Below are positions 1 to 8,383 of a DNA stretch of 64,000 nucleotides, one piece after another. The position numbers and the translations under genes were made by a program. Each line of letters opens with the position of its first letter. Within the stretch, counting starts at the first letter, position 1. The DNA lies in NCBI RefSeq assembly GCF_005518135.1, contig NZ_SULI01000002.1, positions 62,001-126,000 on the forward strand. Reading direction: 5' to 3'. The notes under the pieces were generated by a model. That model had not been told where the DNA came from. It did not search any database and saw only the letters and a list, made by a program, of their open reading frames with translations. Origin of the DNA: Shimia litoralis (GTDB lineage: Bacteria > Pseudomonadota > Alphaproteobacteria > Rhodobacterales > Rhodobacteraceae).

Positions 1-219
1 GTGTAAGAGTTCGGGGGAAATTTGGTCAACTTGGTGGAAATACGTAGGTGAGTTTACGCGGTCCGTTCTGGGGGCATTTCGTAAGGGTCAGAACCGTTGA
101 CGTCCGTGGCCTTGATTTGGCGCATGATTTTGGGTCCACATGTGGTGGGCTGTGTCGTCACTATTGCAATCGTGGCAATAGTTTACATGTGAAATGACAT
201 TGCTCTCGGAGGGGAAACG
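1..219. promoter_or_regulatory. Non-coding leader with two palindromes upstream of the HpaR-like gene
   Basis: No gene is visible here. Two symmetric elements stand out: the 10-bp palindrome CCACATGTGG at 136-145, and a perfect inverted repeat CTATTGC-7 nt-GCAATAG at 161-181. The second lies about 40 bp before the start codon of the MarR-type gene and is in the right place for an autoregulatory operator. MarR proteins usually bind palindromes of about 20 bp, so the fit is reasonable, but binding is inferred only from position and symmetry. Genes left of the window may share this region. Confidence 0.45.
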
Positions 220-675
220 TTGCATTATTGTCAAATGACTTCTCGCTCTCATAAACTGTCCACATCCCGATCGTTACCAATTGCATTGCTACGTGCGCGC
301 GAAGCGGTGATGGGGCCTGTCAGAGGCATGTTGGCGGATGCGGGCGTGACCGAGCAGCAATGGCGCGTGTTGCGTGTGCTTGATGAAGATGGGGCTCTTG
401 ATCCGACAACGATCGCCGAGCGTGCTGTTTTGTTGCTTCCGAGTTTAACGCGAATTCTGCAAAAGCTTGAAGAAAAAGAACTCGTGACACGCGCGCGGGA
501 CGAGTCCGATCGCCGCCGCCAGATCATTGAAGTATCGCCAGCCGGTCGCGCGCTGATAGCGGCCAATATGGAAACAAGCCGAGGCATTCTGCGTGACCTG
601 CGCAATCAGTTGGGTGATGAGCGTCACGAGATGCTGATTGATTTGCTGAACGATTTGACCGAACTCGAAACCTAG
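220..675 (+). CDS. MarR-family regulator, HpaR-like (homoprotocatechuate operon type)
   Basis: This 151-aa winged-helix protein resembles HpaR, the MarR repressor of 4-hydroxyphenylacetate/homoprotocatechuate degradation. It has an N-terminal helix with SLPIALLRAREAVM, a recognition-helix region around LLPSLTRILQKLE (about residues 72-84), and the wing DESDRRRQIIEVSPAG typical of MarR proteins. A TTG start at 220 is chosen because GGAGGGG at 208-214 lies 5 nt before it; the ATG at 235 is too far from that site. The hpa catabolic genes are not in the window, so the target operon is unknown and may lie to the left. It converges on paaX with a 12-nt gap. Confidence 0.8.
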   Translation: MHYCQMTSRSHKLSTSRSLPIALLRAREAVMGPVRGMLADAGVTEQQWRVLRVLDEDGALDPTTIAERAVLLLPSLTRILQKLEEKELVTRARDESDRRRQIIEVSPAGRALIAANMETSRGILRDLRNQLGDERHEMLIDLLNDLTELET

Positions 676-687
676 ACCAAGCTACTT

Positions 688-1509
688 CTACTTAGTCGGC
701 AAATCTTTATGCAGGTCTTGCAGTGAGGGTCGCTCAAGGCTGTCTAGTATTTTTGCAACCTTGCGCCGACACGCCAATCCACGCCAGCCATCTGGAAAAA
801 AGCTGTCGGGTAAATCAGGATGTGCGAAAAGCGCTTTGCGCCAGTTGTGCACGATGACAGTGCGTAGAGCCGCGAGTTGAGTGGGGGTCGCATCCGCAGG
901 GTGCCCCAAAGACCCGTCGATCTGATCCAATGCGATCTCTAGGTCGGCATAAGATCGGGCCATGTCGGCTGAACCAATACGGTTACGCAGCCAATCTGGC
1001 ACAGTTGGTGTTGACCCCGTCAGAGCGAATACATCACCAAGGTCACATGGCGCAGGTCCATCCCCAAGTAAAACGCCTGATGTTACAAGAAGATACCCAT
1101 TTTCTGTATAAGACGCTTCAAGCTTGGTGCGTGTGGTACTGTTTGCGGGGGCCAACACGATAACATGCCAAGTGTCTGGTTCAGGCACAAATTGGGCATA
1201 AATCCGTTTAGATGCCGCATTGCTTTGCGCGCGGCCAAATTCCGATAGTTGATATAGGCTTGAACGGCCGGACTTCTCGCTAATAAGCCAGCCGTCGTTG
1301 CGAAGCCGATGTAGAGCGACGCGCAGGGCTTCGGGCCGAATTCCCATAGGTTCTGTGACGCGCGATAGGACTGCCCCACTTATTTTGTCTTGGGGATTTC
1401 GTGCCAGATCACCGAAAATTGTGACGATTATCGACCACACCCGTTGGTTGCGGTTATACGTAAGCGTAGCAATAGTGTCCTGAAACCATTGAGATAATTC
1501 TTGTGCCAT
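688..1509 (-). CDS. paaX: PaaX-family phenylacetyl-CoA-responsive repressor
   Basis: PaaX is a GntR-like repressor that releases DNA when phenylacetyl-CoA binds. The 273-aa protein has the family layout: an N-terminal winged helix (about residues 20-100, including GIRPEALRVALHRLRNDGW), a central domain and a C-terminal domain ending in the conserved W-R-x-x-x-x-x-x-P-x-L-P region (WRKALFAHPDLPDSFFPDGW). It lies 126 bp downstream of paaZ on the same strand. A perfect 18-bp palindrome at 1578-1595 lies 69-86 bp before its start. A TetR-type regulator of the same pathway is also present at 10936-11532, so the pathway appears to be under two controls. Confidence 0.9.
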   Translation of the reverse strand: MAQELSQWFQDTIATLTYNRNQRVWSIIVTIFGDLARNPQDKISGAVLSRVTEPMGIRPEALRVALHRLRNDGWLISEKSGRSSLYQLSEFGRAQSNAASKRIYAQFVPEPDTWHVIVLAPANSTTRTKLEASYTENGYLLVTSGVLLGDGPAPCDLGDVFALTGSTPTVPDWLRNRIGSADMARSYADLEIALDQIDGSLGHPADATPTQLAALRTVIVHNWRKALFAHPDLPDSFFPDGWRGLACRRKVAKILDSLERPSLQDLHKDLPTK

Positions 1510-1577
1510 CTTTCAACAGTACAAAAAACCTTCAGGGAATACCATCCGTTACTGTAATCTGCCGTATTCACTTATTG

Positions 1578-1595
1578 TGAAACATATAGGTTTCA
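1578..1595. promoter_or_regulatory. Perfect 18-bp palindrome upstream of paaX
   Basis: TGAAAC-ATATAG-GTTTCA is a perfect 6-6-6 inverted repeat between the end of paaZ and the start of paaX. Its position fits an operator for paaX autoregulation. It overlaps the left edge of the GC-rich hairpin at 1593-1623. Which protein binds is not known from the sequence. Confidence 0.4.
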
Positions 1596-1623
1596 GGGGG
1601 CGCAAGTTTATGGCGCCCCCTGA
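1593..1623 (-). terminator. GC-rich hairpin after paaZ, terminator-like
   Basis: The arms CAGGGGGCGC (1594-1603) and GCGCCCCCTG (1613-1622) pair perfectly around a 9-nt loop, 12 nt downstream of the paaZ stop. No U-run follows in the minus direction, so it may be a weak terminator or an mRNA-stabilising hairpin that lets some transcription enter paaX. Confidence 0.5.
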
Positions 1624-1634
1624 GTTGAAAAACT

Positions 1635-3665
1635 TTAGTAGGCGTTCATCGTCAACAGTTCGTACTCGGCGACCAAATCATCGTCTTGGTTGGTCAAGGT
1701 GACGTGCCAGCGGACTTCACCATATTCGTCATTGCGCTGGGTCTTTTTCTTGACGCTTAGGCGCACCTTGATTGTGTCACCCGCCGAGACCGGCTTCATA
1801 AACCGGAGATTGTCCAATCCGGTGTTGGCAAGTACGGGACCTTCGTTTGGTTCCACAAACAGACCGGCCGCGAATGACAGCAACAGATACCCATGCGCGA
1901 CACGACCGGGGAAGAACGGATTCCGCTCCGCGGCTTCGTTATCCATGTGTGCATAGAAGGTATCGCCTGTGAAGTTTGCGAAATGCTCAATGTCTTCCAG
2001 CGTGACAACGCGTGGATCAGTATGCATCGTTTCACCGATGGACAGTTCGCCGTATTTGCGCGTGAACGGATGCGCAGGGCCTTTGATCTCGGTTGCGCCA
2101 GGAACCCATTGTTCGCCGATGGCGGTCAGGATGTCGGGAGACCCCTGAATGGCGGTGCGTTGCATATAGTGTTTTACACCGCGAACGCCGCCCATTTCCT
2201 CGCCGCCACCTGCGCGACCGGGGCCGCCGTGAACCATGTGGGGCAGGGGGGACCCGTGACCGGTTGATTCCTTCATTGAATCGCGGTTGTTAAAGTAAAG
2301 TCGACCGTGGTACGCGCCTGCGCCAATTGCCACCTGACGGGCAATGGCCGAGTCATGCGTGATGACCGACGCCACAAGCGAGCCTTGGCCCTTTTTGACC
2401 AATTCGATGGCGTGGTCGATATCGCGGTACCCCATGATGGTTGATACAGGACCAAAAGCTTCGGTGTCATGCACACGTTGCGCTGTGTCCGGGTTGGCGC
2501 AATGGAACAACATTGGCGGCAGGAAGGCACCTTTGTCGCCGTCGGCCCCGACCACTTCAAAGTTGTCTGGGTCACCATATACACGTGTCGCTTCGGTTGC
2601 GAGAATCGCAGCCTTTTCTAAGACGTCCCGCTTTTGCCCATTGGACACCAATGCGCCCATTCTTGTGCCTTCTAGACGTGGGTCGCCAATGACGGTTTTG
2701 TCTAGGCGGGCGGAGAGGGCTTCGATGACGGCGGGGACGGTGGCGTCTGGTGCAAAGATACGACGCACCGCTGTACATTTCTGACCGGCTTTGGTGGTCA
2801 TCTCGCGGTGAACTTCCTTGATGAACAGGTCAAACTCTGGGGTGCCAACAGCGGCGTCAGGTCCAAGAATGGACGCATTGAGCGAGTCTTGTTCTGCCAC
2901 GAACCGGACAGAGTTTTCGACGATCACAGGATTTGACCGCAGCTTCATCGCCGTGTCGGCAGAGCCTGTAAAGCTGACCACGTCTTGCATGGTCAAACGA
3001 TCGAGCATGTCACCCAGACCGCCAGAGACAAGCTGAAGTGCGCCCTCTGGCAATATCCCGCTATCGAGCATGATTTTGACGGCCAGCTCGGTCACATAGC
3101 AGGAATTTGTGGCGGGTTTTACGATGGATGGCACGCCTGCCAAGAGTGTCGGCGCGAATTTTTCCAACATGCCCCAAACAGGGAAGTTGAAGGCGTTGAT
3201 GTGGATCGCAGCGCCTTGCAAGGGTGTGCAGATGTGTTGGCCCAAGAATGTGCCATGACGCGAGAGTTGTTCGACGTCGCCATCAAGATAGACGTGGCCG
3301 TCGGGCATCTCGCGGCGGCCTTTGGAGGCAAATACAAACATGGTTCCGACACCACCGTCGATGTCGATCATGTGGTCCGACTGGGTCGCGCCAGTTTCAA
3401 ACGACAGGTCATAGAGTGCCTGTTTGTGCTTATCCAGATGCATCGCGACGGCTTTGATCATCTTGGCGCGCTCGTGGAACGTCAGGGCGCGCAAAGCTGG
3501 GCCGCCAACGTTTCGCGCGTAGTCAAGCATGGCCTGCGCATCAAGAGCATTGTTGCCAGCCGTGGCAATGACGTCGCCAGTAATGGCCGAGGCAATGTTG
3601 CGTGCGCCTTCACCGGGGGCAAGCCATTCACCTGCGGCGAAGCTAGAAATCTGTTGAACCGTCAT
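1635..3665 (-). CDS. paaZ: Bifunctional oxepin-CoA hydrolase / semialdehyde dehydrogenase PaaZ
   Basis: PaaZ opens the oxepin-CoA ring and oxidises the resulting semialdehyde to 3-oxo-5,6-dehydrosuberyl-CoA with NADP+. The 676-aa protein joins an N-terminal aldehyde dehydrogenase (about residues 1-520) to a C-terminal MaoC-type hot-dog hydratase (about 535-676). The ALDH part shows the catalytic Cys in AGQKCTAVRRIF and an upstream FTGSADTA nucleotide-binding motif. The start at 3665 is chosen over an upstream extension because GGAAG sits just before it and the protein then starts MTVQQISSFAAGEW as in the family. A TetR-type operator lies at 3771-3784. It precedes paaX. Confidence 0.95.
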   Translation of the reverse strand: MTVQQISSFAAGEWLAPGEGARNIASAITGDVIATAGNNALDAQAMLDYARNVGGPALRALTFHERAKMIKAVAMHLDKHKQALYDLSFETGATQSDHMIDIDGGVGTMFVFASKGRREMPDGHVYLDGDVEQLSRHGTFLGQHICTPLQGAAIHINAFNFPVWGMLEKFAPTLLAGVPSIVKPATNSCYVTELAVKIMLDSGILPEGALQLVSGGLGDMLDRLTMQDVVSFTGSADTAMKLRSNPVIVENSVRFVAEQDSLNASILGPDAAVGTPEFDLFIKEVHREMTTKAGQKCTAVRRIFAPDATVPAVIEALSARLDKTVIGDPRLEGTRMGALVSNGQKRDVLEKAAILATEATRVYGDPDNFEVVGADGDKGAFLPPMLFHCANPDTAQRVHDTEAFGPVSTIMGYRDIDHAIELVKKGQGSLVASVITHDSAIARQVAIGAGAYHGRLYFNNRDSMKESTGHGSPLPHMVHGGPGRAGGGEEMGGVRGVKHYMQRTAIQGSPDILTAIGEQWVPGATEIKGPAHPFTRKYGELSIGETMHTDPRVVTLEDIEHFANFTGDTFYAHMDNEAAERNPFFPGRVAHGYLLLSFAAGLFVEPNEGPVLANTGLDNLRFMKPVSAGDTIKVRLSVKKKTQRNDEYGEVRWHVTLTNQDDDLVAEYELLTMNAY

Positions 3666-3770
3666 GGCGTCTTCCTTTTCGGATGCAATCTGCACTTTCA
3701 CATACGCGCGAGATATATTGATGTCTCGACCCTCTGAAAAAGGGGCCCTTGGCATTGAGTATATTATTTA

Positions 3771-3784
3771 ACCGAACGATCGGT
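3771..3784. promoter_or_regulatory. TetR-type operator (putative PaaR site) upstream of paaZ
   Basis: ACCGAACGATCGGT lies 106 bp before the paaZ start, in the gap between the P450 gene and paaZ. Related 14-mers lie upstream of paaG (8327-8340; 12 of 14 bases match in reverse orientation) and upstream of paaJ (18378-18391; 10 of 14). TetR-family regulators of phenylacetate genes bind such ACCGA-N4-TCGGT sites, and a TetR gene sits in this cluster at 10936. Confidence 0.7.
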
Positions 3785-3843
3785 CAATTTATTTTTTAGT
3801 GATGCTGAATCACTGGCACAGCGTCCCGAAAAAGCGATGGGCC

Positions 3844-5031
3844 TTAAGCCAGTTTTGCAGGTAATCGGGCGAATCCGCGAAAACGCACGCGCCCGCCGCT
3901 TAGGGCGCCAGAGGTCAGCTCGTAGTTTGGGTAGCGTTCAAGAAAGCGGCTCACGGCAATACGCCCTTCGAGGCGCGCCAAAGTCAGCCCGACACAGGTA
4001 TGTGCGCCGCCAGCGAATGCCAAATGCTTGTTCGGGCGGCGATCCAATTGCATGTCATCAGGGTCTTTGAACTGTGCCGGGTCGCGGTTTGCAGCCCCCA
4101 TGCACAGGTGCAAATCCGTTCCTGCTGGTACGTGCACTCCATACAGCTCGATGTCTTTGGTGGTCAGGCGATTCCCAAATTGGTTTGGGCTTTCCAGACG
4201 CAAAAATTCATCAACCGCGGTGTTGATCAGGCTGGGGTTCTGAAGAATCTCATCGCGTTTATCACGGTGCTGATCTAGCAGAGCCAGAGAATTTCCGATC
4301 AGGTTTGTTGTGGTTTCATGCCCTGCATTTAGGATGAAAATACAGTTCTGATACAGCTCCACCTCGGTGAGTGAGTCACCCTCGGTGTGGATCAGCCGCG
4401 TTAATACATCCGTATTCGGATCGCCGGGGTTTGCCCGCCTGTCCTCAATAATGGTACGCAAGTATGCTTTGAAGTCCGTGACAGATTGATTGCCCAATGC
4501 TTCTTGTTCGGGCGTCAGTTGTGGTTCCAGAGCGCCCAAGATGGCCAGCGACCAATCGCGCAGTGGCTCGCGTTCATCACGCGGAATGCCCAACAGATTT
4601 CCGATGACCTCGATAGGAATCGCGCCTGCGAACGCATCGATCAGTTCGACCTCGGCAAGGCCTGCCATGTCATCCAGAAGTTTGCTGACAAGCAGTTCTA
4701 AGCCGGGTTCCATCTGCGCAAGCGCTCTGGGGTTCATTGCACCCACCATGACCTTGCGCACGCGCGTGTGCAGGGGCGGATCATTGAACACCAAAGAATT
4801 TGTATGGTGTTCAAAAAGCGGAGAGTTCTCTCCGTATTTGGGGCCAAACACAGCCTTTTTGTCAGAAATATAGGTCGCCGTGTCGCGATAAATCCGATCA
4901 AGATCGACATATCGCGACACAATCACACTTCCGTCCGGCTGCACGCAGGCCGGAGCCTCTTCGCGCAACCACTTGTAATGTGGATATGGGTTCTGATGGA
5001 ACCCGTCCGGAAGGTGTGTGAGGTCAAACAT
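3844..5031 (-). CDS. Cytochrome P450, in the TRAP/paa cluster
   Basis: This is a 395-aa soluble bacterial P450. It shows the I-helix LNAGHETTTN, the ExxR motif EFLR, and the heme loop FAGGAHTCVG with the thiolate Cys near residue 346 (Ala replaces the second residue of the usual FG). The start at 5031 overlaps the dctM stop in TGATG, which predicts translational coupling; a longer start 48 nt upstream is less likely. A redox partner is not adjacent; PaaE is the only nearby ferredoxin-reductase. Being last in the dctPQM operon and just upstream of paaZ suggests the imported aromatic acid is its substrate. The substrate itself cannot be read from the sequence. Confidence 0.88.
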   Translation of the reverse strand: MFDLTHLPDGFHQNPYPHYKWLREEAPACVQPDGSVIVSRYVDLDRIYRDTATYISDKKAVFGPKYGENSPLFEHHTNSLVFNDPPLHTRVRKVMVGAMNPRALAQMEPGLELLVSKLLDDMAGLAEVELIDAFAGAIPIEVIGNLLGIPRDEREPLRDWSLAILGALEPQLTPEQEALGNQSVTDFKAYLRTIIEDRRANPGDPNTDVLTRLIHTEGDSLTEVELYQNCIFILNAGHETTTNLIGNSLALLDQHRDKRDEILQNPSLINTAVDEFLRLESPNQFGNRLTTKDIELYGVHVPAGTDLHLCMGAANRDPAQFKDPDDMQLDRRPNKHLAFAGGAHTCVGLTLARLEGRIAVSRFLERYPNYELTSGALSGGRVRFRGFARLPAKLA

Positions 5032-6383
5032 CAGTGGCCCATCGCCCCCATTTGTTCTGGCAATACCAGTACGATCCACGGGATCAACACGATCAGGGCC
5101 AATCGGAAGATGTCCGCAATCCAGAATGGCGTGACACCGCGAAAGATGGTTGCAGTCGAGACATCGCCAACGACCCCTTTGAGGATGAACACGTTTAATC
5201 CGACCGGAGGTGTAATCAGGCTGATCTCGGTCACAACGACCACCACGATACCAAACCAGATTGGATCATAGCCCAGCGACGTGACGAGTGGGAAGAAGAT
5301 CGGAACCGTCAAAAGAAGCATCGAAAGCGATTCAAACACGCACCCCAAAATCACATAGATACCCAAAATCATAAGGATTACGACAAAGTTTGGCACGTCG
5401 TATCCTGTGACCAAGGCAATCAAAGCTTCGGGCAGGCCGGCTAGGTTGATGAAGTTCGAGAAAATCTGAGCCCCGATCAGGACAGAGAACAGCGCTGCTG
5501 CGGTGAAAGTGGTTTCTTTGAGGACCTCAAGTGTCGACTTAATCGTCAACCCGCCGCGCGAAAGCGCAATCAGGAAGGCCCCCATTGCACCCATGCCAGC
5601 GGCTTCTGTTGGGGAGAAAGTCAGGTTCAGAGGCGCAAAGTCAAATGCGCCATACAATCCGCCAATCACAAGGAAAAACAGCAACAGAACTGCCCAGACA
5701 GATTTGAGCGCACCAATACGTTCACCCCAACCCGCACGTTCACCCGCAGGCCCTGAATCCGGATTGCGCCAGACAGTGTAGCGTACCGCGCCGAGGTAAA
5801 ACAGAATTCCCAAGACGCCAGGGATGATGCCCGCCATGAACAGCTTGCCGATAGATGTTTCGGTGAGCAATCCATAGATCACCAAAATCACAGACGGTGG
5901 GATCAAGATACCAAGTGTCCCACCAGCCGCAATCGATGCTGTGGACAGTTCGTCAGAATACCCATAGCGGCGCATTTCCGGCATTGCGACCTTGGACATG
6001 GTGGCTGCTGTGGCCAAAGAAGATCCGCAAATCGCAGAAAAGCCACCACATGCGGCGACCGTCGCCATCGCGATCCCGCCACGCATGTGGCCGAGGAATG
6101 CGTTCGACACAGCGTACAGTTCCTTGGCCATGCCACCTTTGTTTACAAAAAGTCCCATCAGGATGAAGAGTGGCACGACAGACAGGCCATAGTCCTGCGC
6201 GGTATCTGTGATCTGGCGTCCAACCATCGACATCGCCGCTTTCAGGCCGCGTTCATCAAGGATGGACCCGCCACGTTGATACGCATACCCCAACGTTCCA
6301 ACGAGCCCCATTGCAAACACGATGGGCAGGCGCACGAGCACCAGCACAAGGACAATGGCAAAACCAATAAGCGCGGCGGTCAT
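5031..6383 (-). CDS. dctM: TRAP transporter large permease DctM
   Basis: This is the large membrane subunit of a tripartite ATP-independent periplasmic transporter, which imports organic acids using the sodium gradient. It is 450 aa and hydrophobic, with about 12 predicted membrane segments and conserved stretches such as GTLGILIPPSVILVIYG and LITPPVGLNVFILKG. It overlaps dctQ by 4 nt (ATGA) upstream and the P450 start by 1 nt downstream, so all are one transcript with dctP. The context suggests an aromatic acid such as phenylacetate or a hydroxyphenylacetate as cargo; TRAP substrates cannot be fixed from the permease. Confidence 0.93.
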   Translation of the reverse strand: MTAALIGFAIVLVLVLVRLPIVFAMGLVGTLGYAYQRGGSILDERGLKAAMSMVGRQITDTAQDYGLSVVPLFILMGLFVNKGGMAKELYAVSNAFLGHMRGGIAMATVAACGGFSAICGSSLATAATMSKVAMPEMRRYGYSDELSTASIAAGGTLGILIPPSVILVIYGLLTETSIGKLFMAGIIPGVLGILFYLGAVRYTVWRNPDSGPAGERAGWGERIGALKSVWAVLLLFFLVIGGLYGAFDFAPLNLTFSPTEAAGMGAMGAFLIALSRGGLTIKSTLEVLKETTFTAAALFSVLIGAQIFSNFINLAGLPEALIALVTGYDVPNFVVILMILGIYVILGCVFESLSMLLLTVPIFFPLVTSLGYDPIWFGIVVVVVTEISLITPPVGLNVFILKGVVGDVSTATIFRGVTPFWIADIFRLALIVLIPWIVLVLPEQMGAMGH

Positions 6384-6886
6384 GAGCGGTGCTCCGTAAG
6401 TAAGTGACGTGCGAAAAGATGTAGAAGGCCAGTGACAACCATTGCGATCGCGGCGATGCCAGCGAAAACGGTGATGAACCAGCCAATATAGAACTGTGGA
6501 ATTCCGAGGTATTCGGTGACGTCGCCATAATCACGGTTGCGTTCCGCCAAAATCCAAACACGTTGAATGGGCCAGAAAAGCATGACGCCCGAACAGATGA
6601 ACACAAGGCCATCTCGAATATGAGACAGACGTAGTCGTGCGAAAAACCCATCGGTCAAGTCGACAGCAATGTGATCATTGCGTGCCGACACGACGGGCAG
6701 CACGGCAAACACAAGAATGGCCATCAAGATTCTGGTCAACTCAGTCGCGGCCTCGATTGGCGCGTTAAAGATTGACCGTAGGATCACGTCGCAAAACGTC
6801 ATCACCATAAGAATAAATAGTGCCGCAGAGGCCACAAGAACCGGAATGGTGCTTAGTCTGCGAAACATGTGAAGGAGCGAAGCCAT
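6380..6886 (-). CDS. dctQ: TRAP transporter small permease DctQ
   Basis: This is a 168-aa membrane protein with four predicted helices, the small subunit that pairs with DctM. The first helix (about residues 14-38) is followed by RSIFNAPIEAATELTRILM, close to the family pattern. It lies between dctP and dctM, overlaps dctM by 4 nt, and is separated from dctP by 71 bp that hold a strong hairpin. Confidence 0.9.
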   Translation of the reverse strand: MASLLHMFRRLSTIPVLVASAALFILMVMTFCDVILRSIFNAPIEAATELTRILMAILVFAVLPVVSARNDHIAVDLTDGFFARLRLSHIRDGLVFICSGVMLFWPIQRVWILAERNRDYGDVTEYLGIPQFYIGWFITVFAGIAAIAMVVTGLLHLFARHLLTEHRS

Positions 6887-6924
6887 CGGGCAGCCCTTTC
6901 TTCAAGTGGGGGAGGGTGAAAAGT

Positions 6925-6946
6925 CCCGGCGGATTTCGCCGCCGGG
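6925..6946 (-). other. Hairpin between dctP and dctQ
   Basis: CCCGGCGG (6925-6932) and CCGCCGGG (6939-6946) form a perfect 8-bp stem with a 6-nt loop, 11 nt after the dctP stop. Binding-protein genes are often followed by such a hairpin that protects their mRNA or partly stops transcription, so the binding protein is made in excess over the permeases. No U-run follows, so full termination is unlikely. Confidence 0.65.
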
Positions 6947-6957
6947 AAAGACAGGAT

Positions 6958-7980
6958 TTAGTTCGCTGCCATCTCTTTTGTGATCAGGTCGTATGCAGCT
7001 TGGCCATCGATGCCAGCGGCAGTCACTTCTGCAATCACCTTGGTGCGGACGTCTGCAGCAATCGCGTTGAATTTCTCCAGATCAGCGGCGCTTGCAGCGT
7101 TAATCGCGTTGCCGTCTGTTGCCAGAGTTGCGTCGCGACCGATGCCGTCGATTTCGTCCCAGATTTTGCCGATTTCACGGCTCAGTGGTTCACCAAAGAC
7201 TTTTTCGTCCAAGGCAGCTTGCAGGTCAGCAGGCAGATCAGCAAATGCGTCTTCGCTCATGATGAATGCAAACGATCCGCGATAAAGGCCACCGGGCACT
7301 TCATACACATTTTGTGCAACTTCGGTCAGCTTGAAGCCTTTGCGCGATTCCATCGGCATAACAACACCGTCGGCTGCGTTCGACGCAAGAGTTTCATAAA
7401 CCTTAGGGGCAGGAACAGCGATACCAGTTGCGCCCAAAGCTGCGCCAACGTCACCACCTACACCACCAGGGATGCGTACTTTCATACCAGAAACCTGACC
7501 CAATTCGGTCACAGCTTTGGAAGAGTGCAATTGTGCTGGACCGTGCGTGTGCAGGGCAATCAGCTTAACGCCGCGGTGCTCGTTTGCTTGGCTCAGGAAA
7601 GCCTCGTAGGCGCGCCAGTAAGCGACAGAAGCGGCTTCGGCAGAACCTTCATAGCCGGGGAGTTCGATCATTTTTGTCGTCACAAAACGACCAGGCTGAT
7701 AACCGTGGAAAATGATAGATGCGTCAGCCGCACCATCCATGACCAGATCCATCTGTGCTGGAGGCGGCGCAATGCCCAGCTTAAGTTCTGCGGTTACCTT
7801 GCCGTCAGTGGCTTCTTCGACCATTTCGACAAACTTGGGCCACATCTTGGCATTGATCCCGTGAGTGGGCGGAGCCCAGCTTGAGATTGTCAACGTGTGG
7901 TCAGCCGCGAATACCGCAGTTCCGGACAGAGCCAGTGCGGCCCCCGCTAGAAGTGAGGTGAGTTTCGAGAATTTAGCCAT
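6958..7980 (-). CDS. dctP: TRAP transporter substrate-binding protein DctP
   Basis: This periplasmic binding protein is 340 aa and captures the substrate for the DctQM permease. A Sec signal peptide covers about residues 1-23 (ending in FAADH). The mature part starts LTISSWAPPTHG and keeps the DctP-family Arg-containing region MKVRIPGG near residue 160. The start at 7980 is chosen because of a GGGAGGACCTC ribosome site and because the signal peptide then begins at Met; an in-frame extension upstream has no such support. It is the first gene of dctPQM-P450. An 18-bp palindrome at 8019-8036 lies 39 bp upstream. Confidence 0.93.
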   Translation of the reverse strand: MAKFSKLTSLLAGAALALSGTAVFAADHTLTISSWAPPTHGINAKMWPKFVEMVEEATDGKVTAELKLGIAPPPAQMDLVMDGAADASIIFHGYQPGRFVTTKMIELPGYEGSAEAASVAYWRAYEAFLSQANEHRGVKLIALHTHGPAQLHSSKAVTELGQVSGMKVRIPGGVGGDVGAALGATGIAVPAPKVYETLASNAADGVVMPMESRKGFKLTEVAQNVYEVPGGLYRGSFAFIMSEDAFADLPADLQAALDEKVFGEPLSREIGKIWDEIDGIGRDATLATDGNAINAASAADLEKFNAIAADVRTKVIAEVTAAGIDGQAAYDLITKEMAAN

Positions 7981-8018
7981 GAGGTCCTCCCTAAATTGGC
8001 AATTGATTGCTGTGTTAA

Positions 8019-8036
8019 TGGTTATATTTGTAACCA
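8019..8036. promoter_or_regulatory. 18-bp palindrome upstream of dctPQM-P450
   Basis: TGGTTA-TATTTG-TAACCA is a perfect 6-6-6 inverted repeat, extended one base each side to 8018-8037. It matches 14 of 18 bases with the palindrome at 26055-26072 between hmgA and its divergent MarR gene. The shared symmetry suggests one regulator, possibly that MarR protein, controls both promoters. Confidence 0.6.
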
Positions 8037-8326
8037 TCAACGCGTTTCGAGTCAGATTTTCGATGTTCAGCAGAAGTTGAACACGCAGTCGGATAATGAA
8101 GCATGTCTTGTCGTGGAGCCTGCGGCAATCGACGTTCAACATTTGGCCACGTGCAAAAACACGGCAAACCGCCGTGGTGCAGATGTACAAATGGTTGGCA
8201 AAAATTTTTCACTCTTCCTCCACCAGAATGTAAAATCATCCAAACTTCAACGTTTCTCATGCGCTTGTTGCAATAAGTTGCCTAAGAACTGCGCATCAAA
8301 AGAATCATTCTTCAGGTCTTTTATTG

Positions 8327-8340
8327 ACCAACCGTTCGGT
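8327..8340. promoter_or_regulatory. TetR-type operator (putative PaaR site) upstream of paaG
   Basis: ACCAACCGTTCGGT lies 43 bp before the paaG start. It matches 12 of 14 bases of the reverse complement of the paaZ-upstream site. It would allow PaaR, encoded at the end of this same operon, to repress its own operon. Confidence 0.65.
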
Positions 8341-8383
8341 TTATGCAAGATGGAGGGTGAAATTATTGACAATTGAGGTCGTC

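Larger units (their letters stand above)
7981..8383. promoter_or_regulatory. Divergent control region between dctP and paaG
   Basis: These 403 bp between the divergent dctP and paaG genes hold no credible gene. They carry two unlike operators: an 18-bp palindrome near dctP (8019-8036) and a TetR-type site near paaG (8327-8340). Separate operators close to each gene suggest the two operons answer to different regulators. Confidence 0.7.

Noticed and set aside
6820-7884. 354-codon open frame on the plus strand
   Set aside because: It is antisense to dctP and dctQ and has no recognisable domain.
7996-8376. 126-codon open frame in the dctP-paaG gap
   Set aside because: It crosses both operators and the promoter region, has no ribosome site and no family resemblance.
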